The notes below the pieces were generated by a model, which saw only the letters and a program-made list of their open reading frames with translations, was not told the DNA's origin and searched no databases. Source: Polaribacter filamentus (GTDB lineage: Bacteria > Bacteroidota > Bacteroidia > Flavobacteriales > Flavobacteriaceae). Taken from it: a stretch of DNA of 64,000 bases. The stretch is taken from positions 1,853,001-1,917,000 of the forward strand of contig NZ_MQUA01000013.1 in NCBI RefSeq assembly GCF_002943715.1, in the 5' to 3' direction. Of this stretch, positions 19,221 to 27,190 are shown one piece after another. Position 1 is the first letter of the stretch, and every line of letters starts with the position of its first letter. The position numbers and the translations under genes are program-made.

Positions 19221-20387
19221 TTATGTTGCTGGTTTGTATTCTTTCTGATCGATTACAATTTTTGCAATAATCTCTTTTAATATTTCTGATGTTCCGCCAC
19301 CAATAGGCCCCAATCTACTGTCTCTTAATAAACGCGCCATCGGATACTCTTCCATATAACCATAACCGCCTAACATTTGTAGTGCGTCATAAATAACTTC
19401 GTCTGCCATTTTTGTTGATAATAATTTAGACATACTTGCTTCTTTTACAACATACTGCCCGTCATTTAAACGCTTTGTAATTGAATAATTATATTCTCTA
19501 CAAATATCAACTTTACTTGCCATTTCTGCAATCTTGTGTCTAAGTGCTTGAAATTTATCTAAAGATTTACCAAAAGCCACGCGCTCTTTAATGTAATTTA
19601 CAGCATAATCTAAAGCAAATTCTGCTCTTGCATGTGCATTTACACCCATAATTAAACGCTCTAGAGCAAAATGCTGCATAATGTATGGAAAACCTTTTCC
19701 TTCTTCTCCTAATAAGTTTTCTAAAGGAATTTCTACGTTATCAAAAGCAATTTCTGCTGTATCGGATGCGCGCCAACCTAACTTATCTAATTTGGTTGCA
19801 GAGATTCCTTTTGTGTCCCTGTCGACTATAAAAATGCTGATTCCCTTATATTTATCTGATGGATCTGTTTTCGCTGCAACAATTAAATAATCTGAATAAA
19901 CACCATTTGTAATAAAGGTTTTAGAGCCATTTAAAATATATTTATCTCCAGTTTTGATTGCTGTGGAACGCATTCCTGCAACATCACTTCCACCAAAAGG
20001 TTCTGTAATGCACAAACAACCAATTAAATCTCCTTCTACACTTGGTACTAAATATTTTTGTTTGGTAGCTTCGTTCGCTTCTTTATTTAGGTGTGTCATT
20101 GCTAAATATTCATGTGCCCAAATTGCAGCTGCAAATCCGCCTGAATTTATTTTTTGTAATTCTTCTAAAAAAATGACTGTATAAAAAAGGTCAAGATCAA
20201 TTCCTCCATATTCTTCGGGAGTTGATAATCCAAAATAACCCATTTCACCAAATTTCTTCCAAATAAAACGTTCAATCGTTCCCGTTTTTTCCCATTTCTC
20301 TATGTGAGGAACCACTTCTTTTTGTAAAAACTCTTTAAAACTCAAGCGAAATGCTTCATGTTCTTCAGTAAAATACATACTGTTCAT
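19221..20387 (-). CDS. Acyl-CoA dehydrogenase, LCAD/IVD-like active site
   Basis: 388 residues with the full three-domain fold. FAD/substrate loop LCITEPFGGSDVAGM (about 125-139) and KTFITNGVYSDY follow the family pattern. C-terminal GGYGYMEEYPMARLLRDSRL is typical. The usual catalytic Glu in YEGT is replaced: the sequence reads PIGGGTSEI. In long-chain and isovaleryl enzymes the base sits instead in an earlier helix; the Glu in HARAEFALDYAVNYIKERV (about residue 250) is in the matching place. It would oxidise acyl-CoA thioesters, passing electrons to ETF. Substrate chain length cannot be told from sequence alone. It has its own promoter inside the 3' end of the upstream gene. Confidence 0.93.
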   Translation of the reverse strand: MNSMYFTEEHEAFRLSFKEFLQKEVVPHIEKWEKTGTIERFIWKKFGEMGYFGLSTPEEYGGIDLDLFYTVIFLEELQKINSGGFAAAIWAHEYLAMTHLNKEANEATKQKYLVPSVEGDLIGCLCITEPFGGSDVAGMRSTAIKTGDKYILNGSKTFITNGVYSDYLIVAAKTDPSDKYKGISIFIVDRDTKGISATKLDKLGWRASDTAEIAFDNVEIPLENLLGEEGKGFPYIMQHFALERLIMGVNAHARAEFALDYAVNYIKERVAFGKSLDKFQALRHKIAEMASKVDICREYNYSITKRLNDGQYVVKEASMSKLLSTKMADEVIYDALQMLGGYGYMEEYPMARLLRDSRLGPIGGGTSEILKEIIAKIVIDQKEYKPAT

Positions 20388-20417
20388 AAGCGAAAAATTT
20401 GTTTGTAATTTATTAAA

Positions 20418-21314
20418 TTAATTAGCATACAAATATAAGACTATTCTATCGTACTTAGCTGAAGGAAAATCTTTGATATTTTTTAATTCTAAAATATACT
20501 GAAGCTCGGCAACTTCATCTCTGTAGTTAAAAATTTTCTTGCACAACTCATAATCAATGTACGGATTTTTGAGTAATTCCTTGAAAGTAACCGTATTTAC
20601 ATTTACTTTGTCAATGATTGGTTTATCAACAATTTTAAAGATTGATAAGACTTTATCTGCAACTTCTTTATCTAATCCCCAAACTTCATAGAGTTGGTTT
20701 TCATAAGTAAATCCTTGTAATTTAGAACGATACTGAATAATTCGTTCTGAAAACGCCACGCCAATTCCACTAATTGTTTTAAAATCTGACGCTGTTGCTT
20801 CGTTGATGTCTGTGCTTGACCTCTTAACGGCGCTCGAAATGACGCTGTTTTTATAACGAGATTGCTTATTAAAACTAGAGTTATTCTGTTTTTGATTTAC
20901 CACCCAATCTGGAAATTTAAAATACGGAGCAATTGCACTTAACAAAGAGTCTGACACTTTAGTTACTTGCTGAAATTCATCTTGGGAGTTGATAAATTTA
21001 TTTGTTTTTCTAAAAGTTAATAATCGATCAATCTCGGCTAAAGACATTCCTAATTGTTCTCCTTTATAGTCTGTTATATAATTTGGGTTAAAAGGATAAA
21101 TTTTAGGCTTTCTATTTTCGATCTCTACAGATTTTAAACTATCTATTTGACTTTGAAAAACTAGAATTTTTGACTTATTCGTGTCTATAATTTCATCCGA
21201 AGAAAAAACATCAAAAAAAATAAATCCTTGAAGAAGAAGTATCAAAAGAATTAAAAAGAAAATCCCATTCCTTTGGCTTTTGTTATACCAGAAATGGGAT
21301 TTAAATATGTTCAT
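20418..21314 (-). CDS. Membrane-anchored helix-hairpin-helix protein (ComEA-like)
   Basis: 298 residues. One N-terminal transmembrane segment (about 18-35, IFFLILLILLLQGFIFF) is followed by several helix-hairpin-helix units. The clearest is DINEATASDFKTISGIGVAF (about 165-185), with another at VNVNTVTFKELLKNPYIDYE. HhH pairs of this kind bind double-stranded DNA without sequence preference, and ComEA uses them in DNA uptake, but similar proteins in Flavobacteriaceae have no proven role. It lies 12 bases after the first AGCS symporter gene, probably cotranscribed. Confidence 0.82.
   Translation of the reverse strand: MNIFKSHFWYNKSQRNGIFFLILLILLLQGFIFFDVFSSDEIIDTNKSKILVFQSQIDSLKSVEIENRKPKIYPFNPNYITDYKGEQLGMSLAEIDRLLTFRKTNKFINSQDEFQQVTKVSDSLLSAIAPYFKFPDWVVNQKQNNSSFNKQSRYKNSVISSAVKRSSTDINEATASDFKTISGIGVAFSERIIQYRSKLQGFTYENQLYEVWGLDKEVADKVLSIFKIVDKPIIDKVNVNTVTFKELLKNPYIDYELCKKIFNYRDEVAELQYILELKNIKDFPSAKYDRIVLYLYAN
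20430..20437 (-). promoter_or_regulatory. Probable -7 box of the acyl-CoA dehydrogenase gene
   Basis: Minus-strand TATATTTG fits TAnnTTTG and lies 43 bases before the start codon, inside the last codons of the helix-hairpin-helix gene. Confidence 0.5.
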
Positions 21315-21326
21315 AAAAATATTGTT

Positions 21327-22997
21327 TTACATGTGTTTAGTTACATCTATTGCACCATCTTGAATTGCTTCTTTCTTAATAGAAATTGCACCTAAATAAC
21401 GTTTCATTTCTTGTCTTACTTTTGGGAACAAGAATAATAATCCAATCATATTTGGGAAAACCAATGCTAATATCATAGCATCAGAAAACTTAATTACAGC
21501 GTCTAAAGTTGCAGCAGCTCCAATAACAACAAATATTAAAAATAATATTTTATACGTTATATCCGCAGCTTTTCCTTTACCAAATAAATATTTCCAAGAT
21601 TGTAAACCATAATACGACCAAGAAATCATTGTAGAGAATGCAAATAATACAATTGCAACAGTTAATACATAAGAAAAATGCGGAATTACAGAATCGAATG
21701 CCATTGATGTTAAATCTACACCATTAATTGTTTCACCAGTAGAATTTAAAATTACGCTACTTCCGTGCGCTGCAGTATAATTAAATACCGATTGAGGGTC
21801 TGTACCATTAATATTAAAGAAAATAATTACTAAAGCTGTCATTGTACAAATAACTACTGTATCAATAAACGGCTCTAAAAGTGCAACAACACCTTCGGAT
21901 GCAGGATATTTTGTACGAACAGCAGAGTGCGCAATTGCAGCAGAACCTGCACCAGCTTCATTAGAAAATGCTGCTCTTTGAAAACCAACAATTAATACCC
22001 CTACTAAACCACCAAGTCCAGCCATCGGCGAAAATGCTCCATCCATAATTAATTGGAAAGCAAAACCGATATCACTAAAGTTTGCAAAAATAATTACCAA
22101 CGATGCTACGATATATAATCCTGCCATAAAAGGCACAATTTTTTCAGTAATTTTAGCAATACGCTTAATACCACCAATAATTACGATACCTACTAAAATT
22201 GCAAGAACAATACCTATAATTACTCCTGTAGAACCGCCTTGTAAATTAAACAAAGAACTAATTTGAACAGCAGCTTGATTAGATTGAAATGCATTACCAC
22301 CTCCAAAAGAAGCACCCACACAAAGTATAGCAAATAGCACTCCTAAAACTTTACCCACAGCACCAAAACCCATTTCTTTAAATCCTTTTGATAAATAATA
22401 CATTGGACCTCCATATATCGTTCCATCTTCGCCAACATCTCTATATTTTACACCTAAAGTACATTCAACAAATTTAGTAGACATTCCTAGTAAGCCACAT
22501 ACTACCATCCAGAAAGTTGCTCCTGGTCCACCAAGCCCAATTGCTACTGCAACACCTGCAATATTTCCTAAACCAACAGTTCCAGAAACTGCTGTTGCTA
22601 ATGCTTGAAAATGAGAAACTTCACCATGAGCGCTTTCGTCACGGATTGTATCTGCAATATCTTCTTCCGCTAAAGCCTCATCATTACTATATAGTTTATC
22701 AACGCCATGTTTTTCGATATCTACATATTTACCTCTAACAGTATTTATAGCAGTAATAAACTTTGTAACACCCGGGAATTTAAAGTAAAAAGTGAAAAAA
22801 GTTGCCCCCAAGACTAATAATAAAACTACGAATGGAATATTATAACCTGCAATTGGCACTGTGGTTAAAACTAAGTTTTCCCACCAAGTTGCAAAAGGCA
22901 TAAATGCATCATTTACCTGTTCGTCTAATCCTTTTTCTTGTGCAAATGTCAACATAGGAATTGCTAATAAGAGCAATGAAAGAAATTTTTTGTTCAT
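21327..22997 (-). CDS. Alanine/glycine:cation symporter family protein (AGCS)
   Basis: 556 residues. A cleavable-looking N-terminal segment ends in TFAQ, then about ten or more membrane spans follow. AGCS signatures are present: TVGLGNIAGVAVAIGLGGPGA, GLLGMSTKFVECTLGVKYR and GFQRAAFSNEAGAGSAAIAHS. It should import a small amino acid such as alanine or glycine with Na+. It has a tandem paralogue immediately upstream (23149-24765) that shares the overall layout, including the long N-terminal extension with a signal-like start that is usual in Bacteroidota. The two upstream regions also look alike. Confidence 0.93.
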   Translation of the reverse strand: MNKKFLSLLLLAIPMLTFAQEKGLDEQVNDAFMPFATWWENLVLTTVPIAGYNIPFVVLLLVLGATFFTFYFKFPGVTKFITAINTVRGKYVDIEKHGVDKLYSNDEALAEEDIADTIRDESAHGEVSHFQALATAVSGTVGLGNIAGVAVAIGLGGPGATFWMVVCGLLGMSTKFVECTLGVKYRDVGEDGTIYGGPMYYLSKGFKEMGFGAVGKVLGVLFAILCVGASFGGGNAFQSNQAAVQISSLFNLQGGSTGVIIGIVLAILVGIVIIGGIKRIAKITEKIVPFMAGLYIVASLVIIFANFSDIGFAFQLIMDGAFSPMAGLGGLVGVLIVGFQRAAFSNEAGAGSAAIAHSAVRTKYPASEGVVALLEPFIDTVVICTMTALVIIFFNINGTDPQSVFNYTAAHGSSVILNSTGETINGVDLTSMAFDSVIPHFSYVLTVAIVLFAFSTMISWSYYGLQSWKYLFGKGKAADITYKILFLIFVVIGAAATLDAVIKFSDAMILALVFPNMIGLLFLFPKVRQEMKRYLGAISIKKEAIQDGAIDVTKHM

Positions 22998-23084
22998 AAT
23001 TTTTATTTAATTAATATTTTTAATTATTAGATTGCTAATATCATAAAAAACTTGAAAAATTACTAAAATTATAATCAAAAATAA

Positions 23085-23124
23085 AATCCAATTTCCTTGA
23101 TTTATATTCAACAGAAATTGGATT
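23085..23124 (-). terminator. Terminator after the upstream AGCS gene
   Basis: A perfect 11-bp stem AATCCAATTTC (23085-23095) / GAAATTGGATT (23114-23124), 25 bases after the stop at 23149, followed on the minus strand by TTATTTTTG. It separates the two symporter genes transcriptionally. Confidence 0.75.
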
Positions 23125-23148
23125 CCAAAAAAAATACTTTATTTAAAT

Positions 23149-24765
23149 TTATTTTTTCTTTTTATGACCAATTGCATTTAGGTATCTAGCCAACTCAACT
23201 TTAACTTTTGGAGCTAAAAGAAGCAAGCCTATAATATTAGGAAATACCATTGCAAATATCATTGCATCAGAAAATTCAATTACAGACCCTAAAGTACTAG
23301 ATGCACCAATTACAACAAAACCCAAGAACAATGCTTTGTATGTAATATCTGCTAATTTACCTTTTCCAAATAAATATGTCCATCCTTGTATTCCATAATA
23401 AGACCAAGAAAGCATCGATGAAAAAGCAAATAAAATTACTGCTACTGTTAGCAATATAGAAAAATTGGGAATTGCAGAATCAAACGCGACTGAAGTTAAA
23501 TCGACACCATTTATAGGTTGGTTGGTTGCATTTAATAGCACATTACTCTTTGAATCTAAATTACCATAGGTAAATAAATTACTTCTTAAATTGGTAACCA
23601 CAATTACCAGAGCGGTCATTGAACAAATAATTACAGTATCCACAAACGGCCCTATTGAAGCTACAATACCTTCACTGGCTGGAAATTTAGTTTTTACTGC
23701 TGCGTGTGCAATAGATGCCGACCCAACACCTGCTTCATTTGAAAAAGCAGCTCTTTGAAAACCAACAATCATTACCCCAATTAAACCTCCTACTACAGAA
23801 GTTTGTTTAAAAGCGCCATCCCAAATTTGACCCATCGCCTCTGGTATTATACTAAAATTCATTGCAAGTATAATTATAGAAGCACCTACAAACATAATTG
23901 CCATAAATGGTACTATTTTTTCTGTTACTCTACCTATTCTTTTAATTCCACCAATAATTACTACACCAACTAATGTTGCCATTACAAGTCCAAATATAAA
24001 CCCAGATTCGATATCAAAGAGTTGTTTAAATTGTGCAGCTGCTTGGTTCGCTTGAAACATATTTCCACCTCCAAAAGAACCTCCAATTACAAAAACAGCA
24101 TATAAGACAGCTAAAACTTTTCCCAATCCAGCTAGATTCTTTTCTTTTAATCCTTTCTTTAAGTAGTACATTGGGCCTCCATATATTTTCCCGTCTTCAC
24201 CAACTTCTCTATACTTAACACCTAAAGTAGCTTCTACTAATTTTGTAGACATTCCTAAAAATCCAGCTAGAATCATCCATATGGTTGCTCCTGGACCTCC
24301 AATTGCAATTGCAACTGCAACTCCTGCAATATTTCCTAAACCTACGGTGGCAGATAACGCAGCTGTTAAAGCTTGAAAATGGGTAACTTCTCCTATAACG
24401 TCATCTGCCTTTACTGTTTCAAAAATATTACCACCTGGAGTAGGATCACCAGCCATTTCATCCACTGAATTGTGATCAACATCGTCATACTTTCCATTAG
24501 TCGCTCTTATGGCAACCCCCAATAAAGTGATGTTAGAAAACTTAAAATACAATGTAAAGAACAAAGCCCCAGATAACAAAAGAATTACTACAATTGGTAC
24601 ATCTATACCAACAATTGAAATTGGATAAAAAACGACTGAACTCACAACATCAGCGAAAGGTTTAAATTTTTCTTCTATTTTTTCATCAATTGTTAATTCT
24701 TGTGCAAATGTTAACATTGGTATTGCAAATACAAGCATTGAAAGAATTCTTTTCTTTATATTCAT
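23149..24765 (-). CDS. Alanine/glycine:cation symporter family protein (AGCS), tandem paralogue
   Basis: 538 residues, same architecture as its neighbour: signal-like start (MNIKKRILSMLVFAIPMLTF), then multiple spans with TVGLGNIAGVAVAIAIGGPGA, FLGMSTKLVEATLGVKYRE and GFQRAAFSNEAGVGSASIAH. The central region and the stretch before the seventh or so span differ most from the neighbour, so the substrate may differ. A terminator follows, so it is regulated separately. The pair is most simply a tandem duplication. Confidence 0.93.
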   Translation of the reverse strand: MNIKKRILSMLVFAIPMLTFAQELTIDEKIEEKFKPFADVVSSVVFYPISIVGIDVPIVVILLLSGALFFTLYFKFSNITLLGVAIRATNGKYDDVDHNSVDEMAGDPTPGGNIFETVKADDVIGEVTHFQALTAALSATVGLGNIAGVAVAIAIGGPGATIWMILAGFLGMSTKLVEATLGVKYREVGEDGKIYGGPMYYLKKGLKEKNLAGLGKVLAVLYAVFVIGGSFGGGNMFQANQAAAQFKQLFDIESGFIFGLVMATLVGVVIIGGIKRIGRVTEKIVPFMAIMFVGASIIILAMNFSIIPEAMGQIWDGAFKQTSVVGGLIGVMIVGFQRAAFSNEAGVGSASIAHAAVKTKFPASEGIVASIGPFVDTVIICSMTALVIVVTNLRSNLFTYGNLDSKSNVLLNATNQPINGVDLTSVAFDSAIPNFSILLTVAVILFAFSSMLSWSYYGIQGWTYLFGKGKLADITYKALFLGFVVIGASSTLGSVIEFSDAMIFAMVFPNIIGLLLLAPKVKVELARYLNAIGHKKKK

Positions 24766-24847
24766 CTATTGTTAATTTTTCAATTAGTAACCTGCAATAT
24801 CATAAAAAATTGCGCTTAAGACAACTTTTGAGCCATAAAAGTGATTT

Positions 24848-25747
24848 TTACATTATCATATCTTTAAATTTTCGCAAATCTTCTTTGAATGATTTTGGAT
24901 AAAATTCTAACTCAGTATTTGTTTTACTCAAATCAAAACCAGTTATAGGTGGTCTTTGTGCTTTTTGGTTTAAAGTGGATGCTGAAATAGGTAATATCAA
25001 ACCTTTATCTAAATTAAAAATTTCTGCAATTTGTTGCGCAATTTCAAAAACACTTAACAATGTACTTGATGATATATGATAGATGCCTATCGCACCTTTA
25101 TCCATAGAAATTTTACATGCCTTAGCCAAATCCTCTACATAGGTTGGTGCTCTATATTGATCATCCACAATCGTAATTTCTTTTCCCTTTTCTAGCATCT
25201 CTTTTACCCACAGCACAATGTTTGTTCTACTCATATCAAACACTTTACCATATACTAAAATAGTTCTTAAAATCGTGAAATCTATTGTTGAGTTGATTAA
25301 AATTTCTTCGGATTTTAACTTAGAAAGTCCATAATAACTTAACGGGTTGGGAGTATCTGTTTCTTTGTAGTTGCCTTTTTTTCCATCAAAAATAAAATCA
25401 GTAGAAAGATGAATTAAATGCGCGTTTATTGCTTCAGAAATTTCTGACAACCATTTAACAACGGTTATATTTAACAAATCGCAGGCCTCTTTATTGTCTT
25501 CACAATCATCAACTTGCGTCATTGCCGCCGTATTGATTATAAAATTTGGTTGAATTTTTATTAACTTTTCTTTGAGTTCTGGCTCATTTGTAATATCAAT
25601 AGAAATGTATGTAAAATCTTCCCTTCCACTTCTATTTTTTCCTTTTGAAAAACCAAAAACTTGGTATTTTTCTTTTTCCAGAAGTAATAATTTTACTAAA
25701 GATTGCCCCAATAAACCGTTACTTCCTGTAAGTACAACTTTTATCAT
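24848..25747 (-). CDS. RmlD-like NAD(P)-dependent sugar-nucleotide reductase (SDR family)
   Basis: 299 residues. Rossmann motif GSNGLLGQSLV (about 8-18) and the catalytic YGLSKLKSE (YxxxK, about 134-142) mark the extended SDR superfamily; the whole aligns in style with dTDP-4-dehydrorhamnose reductase (RmlD). No other rml genes are nearby, so the true substrate may be another nucleotide sugar or similar. It stands alone between the symporters and the K+ channel. Confidence 0.85.
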   Translation of the reverse strand: MIKVVLTGSNGLLGQSLVKLLLLEKEKYQVFGFSKGKNRSGREDFTYISIDITNEPELKEKLIKIQPNFIINTAAMTQVDDCEDNKEACDLLNITVVKWLSEISEAINAHLIHLSTDFIFDGKKGNYKETDTPNPLSYYGLSKLKSEEILINSTIDFTILRTILVYGKVFDMSRTNIVLWVKEMLEKGKEITIVDDQYRAPTYVEDLAKACKISMDKGAIGIYHISSSTLLSVFEIAQQIAEIFNLDKGLILPISASTLNQKAQRPPITGFDLSKTNTELEFYPKSFKEDLRKFKDMIM

Positions 25748-25848
25748 TTGTAAATAGTTTCCTTTTTTTATAATTATTTAAATCCCCGTGTTCACAGGAA
25801 TGATAATTTCAATGAAGAATTAGGGTAAACCTTAGAAAGTATTTCGGA

Positions 25849-26844
25849 TTAAAATAATTCTCTTAATTTTATTATCTGTTCGGGTCTGCCCAAAATGATT
25901 AAATGAGAGCCTTTTATAAGTATCGAATCTGCTTCAGGATTTATAATATAATCTTTATCCGGATTTCTTAATCCAATAACAGTGCAGCCTGTTTTTTTTC
26001 TTAAATCTAAATCTAAAATAGTTTTACCTAAATATATCTTAGGCAATTCATCCACATCAATTTCTTCTAAATTAGCCGTTGTTTCACCTTCTATTGTTAG
26101 TCTATCTACAAACTCAATTACGTCTGGAGTTACTACTAAAGAAGCCATGTGATCGCCACCTAATTTATCTGGCATAATTACATTATCGGCACCAGCAATT
26201 TTTAATTTACTATATGAAGTTTCTTTAGATGCTCTGCTTATAATTTTACAGCCTTTATTTAATTGTCTTGCACTTAAAACTACAAATAAATTATCGGCAT
26301 CAGAAGGCAAAGCCGTAATTAGATTACTTGCTTTCAATATTCCTGCTTTTAATAAAAATTCGTCTGTGGTGCTGTCTCCTTCCACATTTAAAACCCCTTC
26401 AAGATCTAATTTTTCTATTACAACTTTACTTTTTTCGATGACCACATATTGTTTTCCGTAATTTTTAAGTTTCGAAATAGCTTGCTTACCGTTTCTACCA
26501 TAACCGCAAACAATCGTATGACCTACCAATTTATTTATTTGTTTTTCCACTCTTTTATGTTTAAAATGATCAAATAATTTTCCACTCACTAAAAATTCTG
26601 AAAAAGCAGAAACTGCGTATCCAAAAACCGTAATACTTGTTAAAATCAAGAAAATTGTAAATATTTTCTCTTCGGGTGTAAATGGTTTTACTTCTCCAAA
26701 ACCAACGGTGGTTACAGTAATTACGGTCATATACAAGGCATCTACAAACGAATAATTTGAGAGCCACATATAGCCTGTTATTCCCAAGGTTATTATAGAG
26801 ACAACAAGCACTATAATTTTATATATTTTTGAGCCTAACATCAT
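25849..26844 (-). CDS. Potassium channel with RCK (TrkA-N and TrkA-C) domains
   Basis: 331 residues. Two transmembrane helices flank a pore with the selectivity filter TVTTVGFGE (about 43-51). The cytoplasmic part has an RCK_N Rossmann domain (HTIVCGYGRNGKQAI, about 113-127) and a C-terminal TrkA-C domain (about 245-331). The fold is that of MthK/Kch-type ligand-gated K+ channels. The RCK domain would respond to nucleotides or divalent ions; which one cannot be seen. It lies 6 bases after the PspC gene. Confidence 0.93.
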   Translation of the reverse strand: MMLGSKIYKIIVLVVSIITLGITGYMWLSNYSFVDALYMTVITVTTVGFGEVKPFTPEEKIFTIFLILTSITVFGYAVSAFSEFLVSGKLFDHFKHKRVEKQINKLVGHTIVCGYGRNGKQAISKLKNYGKQYVVIEKSKVVIEKLDLEGVLNVEGDSTTDEFLLKAGILKASNLITALPSDADNLFVVLSARQLNKGCKIISRASKETSYSKLKIAGADNVIMPDKLGGDHMASLVVTPDVIEFVDRLTIEGETTANLEEIDVDELPKIYLGKTILDLDLRKKTGCTVIGLRNPDKDYIINPEADSILIKGSHLIILGRPEQIIKLRELF

Positions 26845-26850
26845 TATAAA

Positions 26851-27078
26851 CTACAAATCAAAAACCGAACTTCTTTTTGTGTGAATCATATCTTTTAATC
26901 GCAGTAAAAAGGCTAATGTTAAATATAAACCGAAAGACAAACCTACTGTTACAAAAGAAATATAAATAAAAAAAATACGCACATTTTTTGCACGCATCCC
27001 TAATTTATCTGCAAGTCTTGAGAAAACCCCAAAACCATGTCTTTCAAAAAAATGACGCACAGAATATATTAAATTCAC
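26851..27078 (-). CDS. Small PspC-domain membrane protein
   Basis: 75 residues. The PspC fold is recognisable from FGVFSRLADKLGMRAKNVRIFFI (about 16-38), then one transmembrane helix (about 38-62). PspC-domain proteins sense membrane stress in the phage-shock response of proteobacteria; this short form is common in Flavobacteriaceae and its role is unproven. It lies 6 bases before the K+ channel gene, so both respond to one promoter. It is divergent from uvrA, with the shared region at 27079-27190. Confidence 0.85.
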   Translation of the reverse strand: MNLIYSVRHFFERHGFGVFSRLADKLGMRAKNVRIFFIYISFVTVGLSFGLYLTLAFLLRLKDMIHTKRSSVFDL

Positions 27079-27158
27079 CTTATTTCTTTTTACTGCAAGA
27101 TACTAAAAACTATATCATTTGTTAAATACTTTTCAATCAAATTTGATTTAATATTGAT

Positions 27159-27166
27159 TAACTTTG
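27159..27166 (+). promoter_or_regulatory. -7 box of uvrA
   Basis: TAACTTTG followed by CA, a full match to TAnnTTTGCA. Because transcription starts downstream of this box, a TTG overlapping it (27164) cannot be the start codon, which decides the uvrA start. Confidence 0.65.
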
Positions 27167-27190
27167 CACCTTTCTAAAAATAACCTTTTT

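Noticed and set aside
23021..24812. Matching leaders of the two AGCS genes as a riboswitch
   Set aside because: The shared stretch is short (an AATATCATAAAAAA-like core) and has no stem; it more likely reflects gene duplication.
24690..24902. Plus-strand ORF at the 5' end of the second AGCS gene
   Set aside because: Opposite the signal-like start of a clear transporter gene, no family features.
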